Source of the DNA: Palaemon carinicauda | Lineage: Eukaryota > Arthropoda > Malacostraca > Decapoda > Palaemonidae | Reading direction: 5' to 3' | Length of the DNA: 64,000 bases | Assembly: GCF_036898095.1 (NCBI RefSeq) | Contig: NC_090739.1 | Span: forward strand, 69,872,227-69,936,226 | The notes under the pieces: model-generated | What the model was told of the DNA's origin: nothing | Database searches by the model: none | The model's input: the letters and a program-made list of their open reading frames with translations, nothing else | Position numbers and translations under genes: made by a program | Shown: one piece after another, positions 8,767-18,557 of the stretch | How positions within the stretch are numbered: the stretch's first letter is position 1 | Layout: each line of letters starts with the position of its first letter

Positions 8767-10420
8767 TCATATTTTTGCCATGGTTTGAAAATGGAGGTAA
8801 GGTATGCTGAACAGCAGAGTCATAACGAGCTGAAACAACAATAGTTGTGGTTTCCTCTTCAAGACTCTGTTGAGGGAACACCTGAGGCTCAGTCTGCAAA
8901 GGCTGAATAAAAGACAAGCAGAAGGAAGGCGCATGGGTGGAGGAGGCTGACTCCTAGCATGAGTGGTTGAACCCAAGGTTGCGCTTGCTGAGCGGTTGGC
9001 GGAAGCGGAGTAGCAAGTTCCAGTTCCTGTGGTGTGAGCGGAGCGCGATGAGGAAGAGGCTGCGCAGAACAAGGTAAATGTCTCGCAAGCTGAGGCTCCT
9101 GAGGCGCAAGGCTAAGGTGTTGTGGTGCTTGCCTTGTGGAGGATTGAGCTCGCTGCAGCGAGAGCTGAGGAGACTGACTCATGGACGGGAGAGGTTGTTG
9201 TACCTCAACCGAGTGTTGCATCACTGGTGGAACAGCAAGTGGAGGCGGAGGAAGAGAGGTATAATCCTCCTGATCCCATTGTAAAGGTTGCCTTAAGGAA
9301 GGCGGAGGCTGAACACCACTGGGAACAGCAAACTCAGCACGTGGCTCAACATCGTACGCCTGGCAGGTGATACTGCGATCAGGCGGAGCGAGCGTAGTCG
9401 GAGGGAGTGTAGGCGGAGGCGGAGGAGCAACACTCTCAGCCCGACACTCACGCATCAAGTCCGAAAGCTGTGCTTGCATGGACTGTAGTAGAGTCCACAA
9501 CATCGTACGCCTGGCAGGTGGTACTGCGATCAGGCGGAGCGAGTGTAGGCGGAGGGAGTGTAGGCGGAGGCGGAGGAGCAACACTCTCAGCCCGACACTC
9601 ACGCATCAAGTCCGAAAGCTGTGCTTGCATGGACTGTAGTAGAGTCCACAACATCGTACGCCTGGCAGGTGGTACTGCGATCAGGCGGAGCGAGTGTAGG
9701 CGGAGGGAGTGTAGGCGGAGGCGGAGGAGCAACACTCTCAGCCCGACACTCACGCATCAAGTCCGAAAGCTGTGCTTGCATGGACTGTAGTAGAGTCCAC
9801 AACATCGTACGCCTGGCAGGTGGTACTGCGATCAGGCGGAGCGAGCATAGGCGGAGGGAGTGTAGGCGGAGGCGGATGCGCAACACTCTCAGCCCGACAC
9901 TCACGCATCAAGTCCGAAAGCAGTGCTTGCATGGACTGTAGTAGAGTCCACTTGGGGTCGGCAGAAACTACAGTAGGCTGAGGTAAAGCCTTAACAGTCG
10001 AGCTCTGTTGTGGCAGAACCTTACTCCTCTTAGGCGGAGTGTATTCAACTGATGACTGAGGAGAGTCAGAGCTAACCCAATGACTGTGAACTCTAACTTC
10101 GTACGTCTGGCATAGGTCTGGACTTTACGTTTAAAAGGTCTTGAGACCTGAGACCAGCGTTTTCTCCCCTAAATTTCTTCTGCAGACGAGCAAAATAAGG
10201 GCTCAATCGTCTGCGGGTGGGAGTGACGGTCTCGGTAAGACACGCCCACAACCACCGAGGATACTTCTGTGCGCCGATCAAGGCCTGCTGAACCCTTCTG
10301 CCCTTCGACATTGCTTCTCCCCTGGGCTTGGGAGCTTGCAAGAGGTCCCGGACTGGGAGGACGACTGGCGCGCACAGAAGTACCCTCACGCACAACACTG
10401 ACATACTTTGCGCTAATCAC
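8767..10420 (-). pseudogene. DIRS A1 Gag-like region, frame-broken
   Basis: A Pro/Gln-rich region in the position of Gag. The most conserved part is the N-terminus, starting at Met 10420 (MISAKYVSVVREG, then PPSPGPLASSQAQGRSN). It matches the corresponding start in H at 57572 in the same frame, which is the reason for choosing it. The frame fails after about 83 codons: A1 has four A residues where A2 has five, near 10190. Downstream, 9602-8889 encodes LLQSMQAQLSDLMREC followed by Pro/Gln-rich sequence. The 151-bp tandem array inside it shifts frame at every unit, so no full-length Gag can be made. Confidence 0.65.
9353..9951. repeat. 151-bp tandem array in A1 (about 4 units)
   Basis: Units start at 9353, 9504, 9655 and 9806 with cgtacgcctggcagg and are almost identical. 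151 is not a multiple of three, so each unit shifts the minus-strand Gag-like frame, and every repeat ORF ends in the next unit with the same STAFGLDA tail. Confidence 0.95.
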
Positions 10421-10490
10421 TTATCACTTTGATTTCTGTTTGCACTTATTTCACTGAACTCGAAACTTTAAGTGGTTTGTACCTGAAACA

Positions 10491-10822
10491 TGTTATTTTT
10501 ATTAGTAAAATAAATTTTTGAATATACTTACCCGATAATCATGTAGCTGTCAACTCCGTTGCCCGACAGAATTCTATGGAGGGATACGCCAGCTATCACA
10601 ATACTAGAAGGGGGTGTATTTACCAGCGCCACCTGTGGCCAGGTACTCAAGTACTTCTTGTTGACACCTCCTCAATTATTCCTCGGTCCACTGGTTCTCT
10701 ATGGGGAGGAAGGGAGGGTCGATTAAATCATGATTATCGGGTAAGTATATTCAAAAATTTATTTTACTAATAAAAATAACATTTTTCAATATTAAACTTA
10801 CCCGATAATCATGTAGCTGATT
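10491..10822. repeat. A2 left ITR (10491-10684) and ICR (10729-10822)
   Basis: Base-for-base equivalent of the A1 left end. The ITR inner part pairs with 17178-17333, and the ICR complements the joined right and left edges. Confidence 0.9.
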
Positions 10823-11205
10823 CACACCCAGGGGGGTGGGTGAAAAACCAGTGTACAAGACTAAAGGATAGCTAAGTATCCCGAATTTCATATAATCAGT
10901 TATCCACAATAACAATGAAATAATAAGTACCTGGTAAGGAAGTCGACTTGAACCGTTACTCTGCCTTTAATAAGATCGTCTTCCTTACTGAGCGCAGCGT
11001 TCCTCTTGGGAGGCTGAATCAACTCAAAGGTGCTAAAGTATACAGGGCTGCAACCCATACTAAAGGACCTCATCACAACCTTTAACCTCGGCGCTTCTCA
11101 AGAAAGAATTGACCACCCGCCAAATCAACAAGGATGTGGAAGGCTTCTTAGCCGACCGTACAACCCATAAAAAGTATTCAAGAGAAAGGTTAAAAAGTTA
11201 TGGGA

Positions 11206-12313
11206 TTATGGGAATGTAGTGGCTGAGCCCTCGCCTACTACTGCATTCGTTGCTACGAATGGTCCCAGGGTGTAGCAGTACTCGTAAAGAGACTGGACAT
11301 CTTTGAGATAGAATGATGCGAACACTGACTTGCTTCTCCAATAGGTTGCATCCATAACACTCTGCAGAGAACGGTTCTGTTTGAAGGCCACTGAAGTAGC
11401 CACAGCTCTCACTTCATGTGTCCTTACCTTCAGCAAAGCAAGGTCTTCTTCCTTCAGATGAGAATTTGCTTCTCTAATCAGAAGCCTGATGTAGTAAGAA
11501 ACTGCGTTCTTAGACATTGGTAGAGAAGGCTTCTTGATAGCACACCATAAGGCTTCTGATTGTCCTCGTAATGGTTTTGACCTTCTTAGATAGTACTTAA
11601 GAGCTCTAACTGGGCAAAGTACTCTCTCCAGTTCGTTCCCCACCATGTTGGACAGGCTTGGGATCTCGAACGACTTAGGCCAAGGACGGGAAGGAAGCTC
11701 GTTTTTAGCCAAAAAACCGAGCTGCAAGGAACATGTAGCCGTTTCAGATGTGAAACCTATGTTCCTGCTGAAGGCGTGGATCTCACTTACTCTTTTAGCT
11801 GTTGCTAAGCACACGAGGAAAAGAGTTTTTAATGTGAGGTCCTTAAAAGAGGCTGATTGGAGCGGTTCAAATCTTGATGACATTAGGAACCTTAGGACCA
11901 CGTCTAGATTCCAGCCTGGAGTGGACAACCGACGTTCCTTTGAGGTCTCAAAAGACCTAAGGAGGTCCTGTAGATCTTTGTTGGAGGAAAGATCCAAGCC
12001 TCTGTGGCGGAAAACCGCTGCCAACATACTTCTGTAACCCTGATCGTAGGAGCTGATAGGGATCTTACGTTCCTTAGATGTAACAGGAAGTCAGCAATCT
12101 GGGTTACAGTGGTACTGGTTGAGGAAACTGCATTGGCCTTGCACCAGCTTCGGAAGACTTCCCATTTAGACTGATAGACTCTGAGAGTGGATGTCGTCCT
12201 TGCTCTGGCAATCGCTCTGGCTGCCTCCTTCGAAAAGCCTCTAGCTCTTGAGAGTCTTTCGATAGTCTGAAGGCAGTCAGACGAAGAGCGTGGAGGTTTG
12301 GGTGTACCTTCTT
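11206..12313 (-). pseudogene. DIRS A2 tyrosine recombinase, 1-bp frameshift
   Basis: Nearly identical to the A1 YR. All catalytic blocks are present in the downstream frame (AKRVSE, THEVRAVATS, FASFYLKDV), but a single T is missing near 12039 (ctgtaaccctgatc here, ctgtaacccttgatc in A1). The N-terminal DNA-binding part up to SAPTI is therefore in one frame (the 11904-13361 ORF), and the part from SMLAAVFRHRGLD onward is in another (11206-12027). The lesion lies in the linker before the catalytic domain. The RNase H/MT frame of this copy is intact, the reverse of A1. Confidence 0.85.
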
Positions 12314-13588
12314 TACGTGAGGTTGACGCAGAAGGTCCACTCTTAGAGGAAGAGTCCTGGGAACGTCGACCAGCCATTGCAGTACCTCGGTGAACCATTC
12401 TCTCGCGGGCCAGAGGGGAGCAACCAACGTCAGCCGTGTCCCTTTGTGAGAGGCGAACTTCTGAAGTACCCTGTTGACAATCTTGAACGGCGGGAATGCA
12501 TACAGGTCGAGATGGGACCAATCCAGCAGAAAGGCATCCACGTGAACTGCTGCTGGGTCTGGAATCAGAGAACAATACAAGAGGAGCCTCTTGGTCATCG
12601 AGGTAGCGAATAGATCTATGGTTGGCTGACCCCACAGGGCCCAAAGTCTGCTGCAAACATTCTTGTGAAGGGTCCACTCTGTGGGGATGACCTGACCCTT
12701 CCGGCTGAGGCGATCTGCCATGACATTCATATCGCCCTGAATGAGCCTCGTTACCATCGTGAGCTTTCGATCTTTTGACCAAATGAGGAGGTCCCTTGCG
12801 ATCTCGAACAACTTCCTCGAATGAGTCCCTCCCTGCTTGGAGATGTAAGCCAAGGCTGTGGTGTTGTCGGAGTTCACCTCCACCACCTTGTTTAGCTGGA
12901 GGGACTTGAAGTTTATCAAGGCCAGATGAACTGCCAACAACTCCTTGCAATTGATGTGAAGTGTCCTTTGCTCCTGATTCCATGTTCCCGAGCATTCCTG
13001 TCCGTCCAGTGTCGCACCCCAGCCCGTGTCCGATGCGTCCGAGAAGAGACGGTGGTCGGGGGTCTGAACAGCCAATGGTAGACCTTCCTTGAGAAGAATG
13101 CTGTTCTTCCACCACGTTAGAGTAGACCTCATCTCTTCGGAAACAGGAACTGAGACCGTCTCTAGCGTCATGTCCTTTATCCAGTGAGCAGCTAGATGAT
13201 ACTGAAGGGGGCGGAGGTGGAGTCTCCCTAACTCGATGAACAGGGCCAGCGATGAAAGTGTCCCTGTTAGACTCATCCACTGCCTGACTAAGCATCGGTT
13301 CCTTCTCAGCATGCTCTGGATGCATTCTAGGGCTTGGAAGATCCTTGGGGCCGACGGACAAGTCCGAAAAGCTCGACTCTGAAGATCCATACCCAAGGAG
13401 ACAATGGTCTGGGATGGAACGAGCTGAGACTCCTCAAAATTGACCAGGAGGCCCAGTTCCTTGGTCAGATCCATAGTCCATTTGAAAATCTCCAGACAGC
13501 GACGACTTGTGGGAGCTCTTAAAAGCCAGTCGTCTGACGGAGCCGGACACAAGATCATGATACTGCTGCACAGTCTGTGAACTGTCAA
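12104..13588 (-). CDS. DIRS A2 RT C-terminus, RNase H and MT-like polyprotein
   Basis: 494 codons without interruption. Residues 18-23 are SDDWLL, all that remains of the RT catalytic core. RNase H spans about 180-300 (FSDASDTGWGA near 182, HINCKELLAVHLAL near 211, NSDNTTALAY near 240, GDMNVMADRLSRKG near 288). The methyltransferase-like domain runs from about 320 to 440 (TIDLFATSMT, DAFLLDW, YAFPPF, LVAPLWPAREW). The last 60 residues (FRLSKDSQELEAFRRRQPER) overlap the YR frame, and the same residues are conserved in G and H. Only RNase H and MT could work; any RT must be supplied by another element. The assigned Met is the first in frame and probably not a native start. Confidence 0.75.
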   Translation of the reverse strand: MTVHRLCSSIMILCPAPSDDWLLRAPTSRRCLEIFKWTMDLTKELGLLVNFEESQLVPSQTIVSLGMDLQSRAFRTCPSAPRIFQALECIQSMLRRNRCLVRQWMSLTGTLSSLALFIELGRLHLRPLQYHLAAHWIKDMTLETVSVPVSEEMRSTLTWWKNSILLKEGLPLAVQTPDHRLFSDASDTGWGATLDGQECSGTWNQEQRTLHINCKELLAVHLALINFKSLQLNKVVEVNSDNTTALAYISKQGGTHSRKLFEIARDLLIWSKDRKLTMVTRLIQGDMNVMADRLSRKGQVIPTEWTLHKNVCSRLWALWGQPTIDLFATSMTKRLLLYCSLIPDPAAVHVDAFLLDWSHLDLYAFPPFKIVNRVLQKFASHKGTRLTLVAPLWPAREWFTEVLQWLVDVPRTLPLRVDLLRQPHVKKVHPNLHALRLTAFRLSKDSQELEAFRRRQPERLPEQGRHPLSESISLNGKSSEAGARPMQFPQPVPL

Positions 13589-14137
13589 TCATGGGCAAGC
13601 GAGGAAGTACAGTGACAACCCGAATCTGTCTAGACTGTCTGGGTCGTACAGACAACTCCTTAACGGGTTGCTGAGGTTGCCGCACTGCGTCACAACAAGT
13701 AACTTCTGTTGGTTGTTGAACGTCTTCCCCGTGACACATTGACTCCGTAAACAAAAAATCCTCTAACAAGGACTAAGCTTGGACTGCATGTCATGCAACA
13801 CAGCTCAAGGTCTATGGGAGCAGGTGTGGTAACAGACGGGATTAGCGACTGAAGTGGAACCATAACCTTCCCTGTAAGCATGTTATGCTTAAATAAAAGT
13901 CCATAAGAGGTTATGCAGCTAAAGGCTCCCTCCAAATGACAGAGTCCTCAAGGGAATATCAGAAGGAGGGAGAAAAGAACTTTCTCATCTACAGGGACCT
14001 TATCCTAGAAAAGCTAAGTTCTCTGAGTGAGGGTTCACTGGTGCAAAAGCAGCAGACTAGAAGGCAACGTTATGAAACTGCTTGACAGTCTAGTGAGTTG
14101 GCAACAACCCAAGATGTGTGACTGAGAAGCATGCGGT

Positions 14138-14314
14138 TGCAGAGTATGCTGTATGCAGAGCATGCTGTATGTAGAGCATGTTGTATGCAGAGCATGCTGA
14201 ATGCAGAGCATGCTGTATGCAGAGCATGTTGTATGCAGAGCATGCTGAATGCAGAGCATGCTGTATGCTGAGCATGTAGTAAGCAGAGCCTGCTGTAAGC
14301 AGAGCCTGCTGTAA
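14138..14314. repeat. 16-bp tandem array in A2 (about 11 copies)
   Basis: The same repeat as 8440-8640, contracted by a little more than one unit at its left edge, which shows array instability since the two copies diverged. Confidence 0.9.
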
Positions 14315-14446
14315 AGAAAAGCAGAGCGTATGCATGGCGTTTAACATTTCTCAGAAATTCCATGACCAGTGCTAGAGTGCTTTATGCATGCTTGCATGGG
14401 GATTAAAAATCAACATAATGTTTACCTTACATTCATAACTCATGAT

Positions 14447-15283
14447 TCATATTTTTGCCATGGTTTGACAATGGAGGTAAGGTATGCTGAACAGCAGAGT
14501 CATAACGAGCTGGAACAACAATAGTTGTGGTTTCCTCTTCAAGACTCTGTTGAGGGAACACCTGAGGCTCAGTCTGCAAAGGCTGAATAAAAGACAAGCA
14601 GAAGGAAGGCGCATGGGTGGAGGAGGCTGACTCCTAGCATGAGTGGTTGAACCCAAGGGTTGCGCTTGCTGAGCGGTTGGCGGAAGCGGAGTAGCAAGTT
14701 CCAGTTCCTGTGGTGTGAGCGGAGCGCGATGAGGAAGAGGCTGCGCAGAACAAGGTAAATGTCTCGCAAGCTGAGGCTCCTGAGGCGCAAGGCTAAGGTG
14801 TTGTGGTGCTTGCCTTGTGGAGGGTTGAGCTCGCTGCAGCGAGAGCTGAGGAGACTGACTCATGGACGGGAGAGGTTGTTGTACCTCAACCGAGTGTTGC
14901 ATCACTGGTGGAACAGCAAGTGGAGGCGGAGGAAGAGAGGTAAAATCCTCCTGATCCCATTGTAAAGGTTGCCTTAAGGAAGGCGGAGGCTGAACACCAC
15001 TGGGAACAGCAAACTCAGCACGTGGCTCAACATCGTACGCCTGGCAGGTGATACTGCGATCAGGCGGAGCGAGCGTAGTCGGAGGGAGTGTAGGCGGAGG
15101 CGGAGGAGCAACACTCTCAGCCCGACACTCACGCATCAATTCCGAAAGCTGTGCTTGCATGGACTGTAGTAGAGTCCACAACATCGTACGCCTGGCAGGT
15201 GGTACTGCGATCAGGCGGAGCGAGTGTAGGCGGAGGGAGTGTAGGCGGAGGCGGAGGAGCAACACTCTCAGCCCGACACTCAC
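14447..15283 (-). pseudogene. DIRS A2 Gag-like Pro/Gln-rich ORF
   Basis: 278 codons, Pro/Gln/Leu-rich (LLQSMQAQLSELMREC, then long PPPPP, QPLPSMSQSPQLSLQ and HRAPLTPQELELATPLPP stretches). It is 41 codons longer than the A1 version because A2 has one extra G near 14658. The first 60 codons lie inside the 151-bp array and are in frame with only one of its units, so this is a fragment of Gag rather than a complete gene. No zinc knuckle was seen. Confidence 0.55.
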
Positions 15284-15627
15284 GCATCAAGTCCGAAAGC
15301 TGTGCTTGCATGGACTGTAGTAGAGTCCACAACATCGTACGCCTGGCAGGTGGTACTGCGATCAGGCGGAGCGAGTGTAGGCGGAGGGAGTGTAGGCGGA
15401 GGCGGAGGAGCAACACTCTCAGCCCGACACTCACGCATCAAGTCCGAAAGCTGTGCTTGCATGGACTGTAGTAGAGTCCACAACATCGTACGCCTGGCAG
15501 GTGGTACTGCGATCAGGCGGAGCGAGCATAGGCGGAGGGAGTGTAGGCGGAGGCGGATGCGCAACACTCTCAGCCCGACACTCACGCATCAGGTCCGAAA
15601 GCAGTGCTTGCCTGTAGTAGAGTCCAC
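15034..15627. repeat. 151-bp tandem array in A2 (about 4 units)
   Basis: Units begin at 15034, 15185, 15336 and 15487. The last unit carries a small deletion (gcttgcctgtag) not seen in A1. The base differences that distinguish unit 4 from the others are shared with A1, so the array arose before the two copies separated. Confidence 0.93.
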
Positions 15628-15806
15628 TTGGGGTCGGCAGAAACTACAGTAGGCTGAGGTAAAGCCTTAACAGTCGAGCTCTGTTGTGGCAGAACCTAAC
15701 TCCTCTTAGGCGGAGTGCATTCAACTGATGACTGAGGAGAGTCAGAGCTAACCCAATGACTGTGAACTCTAACTTCGTACGTCTGGCATAGGTCTGGACT
15801 TTACGT

Positions 15807-16097
15807 TTAAAAGGTCTTGAGACCTGAGACCAGCGTTTTCTCCCCTAAATTTCTTCTGCAGACGAGCAAAAATAAGGGCTCAATCGTCTGCGGGTGGGAG
15901 TGACGGTCTCGGTAAGACACGCCCACAACCACCGAGGATACTTCTGTGCGCCGATCAAGGCCTGTTGAACCCTTCTGCCCTTCGACATTGCTTCTCCCCT
16001 GGACTTGGGAGCTTGCAAGAGGTCCCGGACTGGGAGGACGACTGGCGCGCACAAAAGTACCCTCACGCACAACACTGACATACTTTGCGCTAATCAC
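15807..16097 (-). pseudogene. DIRS A2 Gag N-terminus
   Basis: 96 codons beginning MISAKYVSVVREG. It matches the starts in A1 (10420) and H (57572) in the same frame, which supports this Met. It has the PPSPGPLASSQ-type basic/Pro-Ser segment and VSSVVVGVSYRDRHSH. It ends with KTF at 15807, shortly before the frame-breaking 151-bp array. Confidence 0.5.
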
Positions 16098-17177
16098 TTA
16101 TCACTTTGATTTCTGTTTGCACTTATTTCACTGAACTCGAAACTTTAAGTGGTTTGTACCTGAAACACGCAATTCTATCCTTTCTCAAAAGTTAGTAATT
16201 GCGAAAACAGAATTACAATGTAACAGAAAAATCTAATGAAAGATAATTCAGTGGCTGGAAAGAGACTAAACACTAGATCACTCTAGAAACGTTTAGTTTC
16301 TTCCCCTAAAGAGACTAGGGAGAAGAGCAAAAACGATAACGACGTTACTCGTACGCCTGGCAGGCTTGAATGAAACGTTTATCCTCTTTCTCCCTCCGTC
16401 TCTATCTCTCTCTCTCTCTCTCTCTCTTGACTTAGAACCTGAGAGAAGAGCCCAATCATATATATCGTTAAAACATATTATTGTTAAAGGAAAAAACTGA
16501 AAAGTTCCTTTATTAGGATCAAAACCATTAAGTTAAGAAAGAATGAACAAAACGCTAGACACGGTTACTCTTACTGCAACGTGAAACCGTGAACATTCTT
16601 TCTCTATCGTAACGATAGAGTGCAAGTTGAACGTTCTGAACGTCAACAACTGCAGAGACAAAACAAAACGTTAGTTCAACTTTGAAAACAGTACGAGACT
16701 ATCAAAGAAATTCTTTCAAACTCTGTGGCGGAAATAGCATAATATGTTAACAGGTAAAACCGAAATGACGGGCTCAATGTTAATTAACTTCGGTACCAAG
16801 AAAAGACCGCCTACTATTAGGAAGGTCGAATATAAACAAATATAAAAATTAATTTTAATAAGTTTATAATAAAAGGAAGTTAATCGAAGAGGCCTATAAG
16901 AGGCGGAGAGATATAAAATAAATTAAGAAAGAGAGTCTATACTCTCTTAGACACCAACACTTCCGTCTAAGGGAAGGGTCGGCCATTGAAAGGTGAACGA
17001 GAGTTCATACTCTCTACGTCACCATAATTAATCAAATTAATTCCAAAAGCTAACTAAGCTAATATAGAAGTTTCCAGTAAAGCGACAGCCGAAATCAAAA
17101 AGAAATACTTCACCAAAGTCGTGAAAATACTCCAAGAACATAAGCGTATCCCAGAACGTCTTGCCGGAAGCACGACA
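16098..17177 (-). other. A2 5' leader (non-coding), with (CT)n tract
   Basis: AT-rich sequence upstream of Gag in the sense direction, with no ORF of note. It contains a CT microsatellite (16406-16430) and a copy of the cgtacgcctggcagg motif at 16350. The element promoter should lie here or in the adjacent ITR, but no core promoter was recognised. Confidence 0.7.
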
Positions 17178-17350
17178 GAGGAATAATTGAGGAGGTGTCA
17201 ACAAGAAGTACTTGAGTACCTGGCCACAGGTGGCGCTGGTAAATACACCCCCTTCTAGTATTGTGATAGCTGGCGTATCCCTCCATAGAATTCTGTCGGG
17301 CAACGGAGTTGACAGCTACATGATTATCGGGTAAGTTTAATATTGAAAAA
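17178..17350. repeat. A2 right inverted terminal repeat
   Basis: Reverse complement of 10510-10684 apart from the outermost 20 bp (ttaatattgaaaaa edge). It contains ggcgctggtaaatac and the cgggtaagt sequence next to the edge. Confidence 0.9.
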
Positions 17351-17581
17351 CGCAATTCTATCCTTTTTCAAAAGTTAGTAATTGCGAAAACAGAATTACA
17401 ATGTAACAGAAAAATCTAATGAAAGATAATTCAGTGGCTGGAAAGAGACTAAACACTAGATCACTCTAGAAACGTTTAGTTTCTTCCCCTAAAGAGACTA
17501 GGGAGAAGAGCAAAAACGATAACGACGTTACTCGTACGCCTGGCAGGCTTGAATGAAACGTTTATCCTCTTTCTCCCTCCG

Positions 17582-17612
<31 letters not shown>

Positions 17613-18384
17613 TGACTTAGAACCTGAGAGAAGAGCCCAATCATATATATCGTTAAAACATATTATTGTTAAAGGAAAAAACTGAAAAGTTCCTTTATTA
17701 GGATCAAAACCATTAAGTTAAGAAAGAATGAACAAAACGCTAGACACGGTTACTCTTACTGCAACGTGAAACCGTGAACATTCTTCTCTATCGTAACGAT
17801 AGAGTGCAAGTTGAACGTTCTGAACGTCAACAACTGCAGAGACAAAACAAAACGTTAGTTCAACTTTGAAAACAGTACGAGACTATCAAAGAAATTCTTT
17901 CAAACTCTGTGGCGGAATTAGCATAAAATGTTAACAGGTAAAACCGAAATGACGGGCTCAATGTTAATTAACTTCGGTACCAAGAAAAGACCGCCTACTA
18001 TTAGGAAGGTCGAATATAAACAAATATAAAAATTAATTTTAATAAGTTTATAATAAAAGGAAGTTAATCGAAGAGGCCTATAAGAGGCGGAGAGATATAA
18101 AATAAATCTATAACTTTTGTTAAGCAAAATTAAGAAAGAGAGTCTATACTCTCTTAGACACCAACACTTCCGTCTAAGGGAAGGGTCGGCCATTGAAAGG
18201 TGAACGAGAGTTCATACTCTCTACGCCACCATAATTAATCAAATTAATTCCAAAAGCTAACTAAGCTAATATAGAAGTTTCCAGTAAAGCGACAGCCGAA
18301 ATCAAAGAGAAATACTTCACCAAAGTCGTGAAAATACTCCAAGAACATAAGCGTATCCCAGAACGTCTTGCCGGAAGCACGACA
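17351..18384 (-). other. A1 5' leader, displaced by A2
   Basis: Near-identical to 16169-17177, including the CT tract (17588-17614) and the cgtacgcctggcagg motif at 17533. It carries about 24 bp (ctataacttttgttaagc...) that A2 lacks. This is the leader of A1, separated from its Gag by the A2 insertion. Confidence 0.85.
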
Positions 18385-18557
18385 GAGGAATAATTGAGGA
18401 GGTGTCAACAAGAAGTACTTGAGTACCTGGCCACAGGTGGCGCTGGTAAATACACCCCCTTCTAGTATTGTGATAGCTGGCGTATCCCTCCATAGAATTC
18501 TGTCGGGCAACGGAGTTGACAGCTACATGATTATCGGGTAAGTTTAATATTGAAAAA
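18385..18557. repeat. A1 right inverted terminal repeat
   Basis: Pairs with 4808-4982 of the left end and ends ttaatattgaaaaa at 18557. LINE J1 sequence resumes at 18558. Confidence 0.9.

Larger units (their letters stand above)
10491..17350 (-). mobile_element. DIRS1-like retrotransposon A2 (inner copy, 6.86 kb)
   Basis: A complete end-to-end copy of the same family as A1, in the same orientation, inserted between 10490 (acctgaaaca) and 17351 (cgcaattcta) of A1. The uninterrupted form of that site, acctgaagcacgcaattc, is seen in H near 57662 and also at A2's own internal position 16159-16175. No bases are duplicated. A2 differs from A1 by scattered single-base changes and small indels, and it shares the RT-core deletion and both tandem arrays. 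Confidence 0.92.
4789..18557 (-). mobile_element. DIRS1-like retrotransposon A1 (outer copy), itself interrupted by A2
   Basis: The outer copy consists of 4789-10490 plus 17351-18557, about 6.9 kb in total. It has ITRs, an ICR, and minus-strand YR, RNase H/MT and Gag-like regions in DIRS order. It is inserted in the RT of LINE J1. Joining 4788 to 18558 restores the RT frame (codons for R-L-I-R-F-A-E-G), so no target-site duplication was made. A second, nearly identical copy (A2) occupies the junction between its Gag and leader parts. Both copies lack the RT core and are non-autonomous. Confidence 0.9.
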
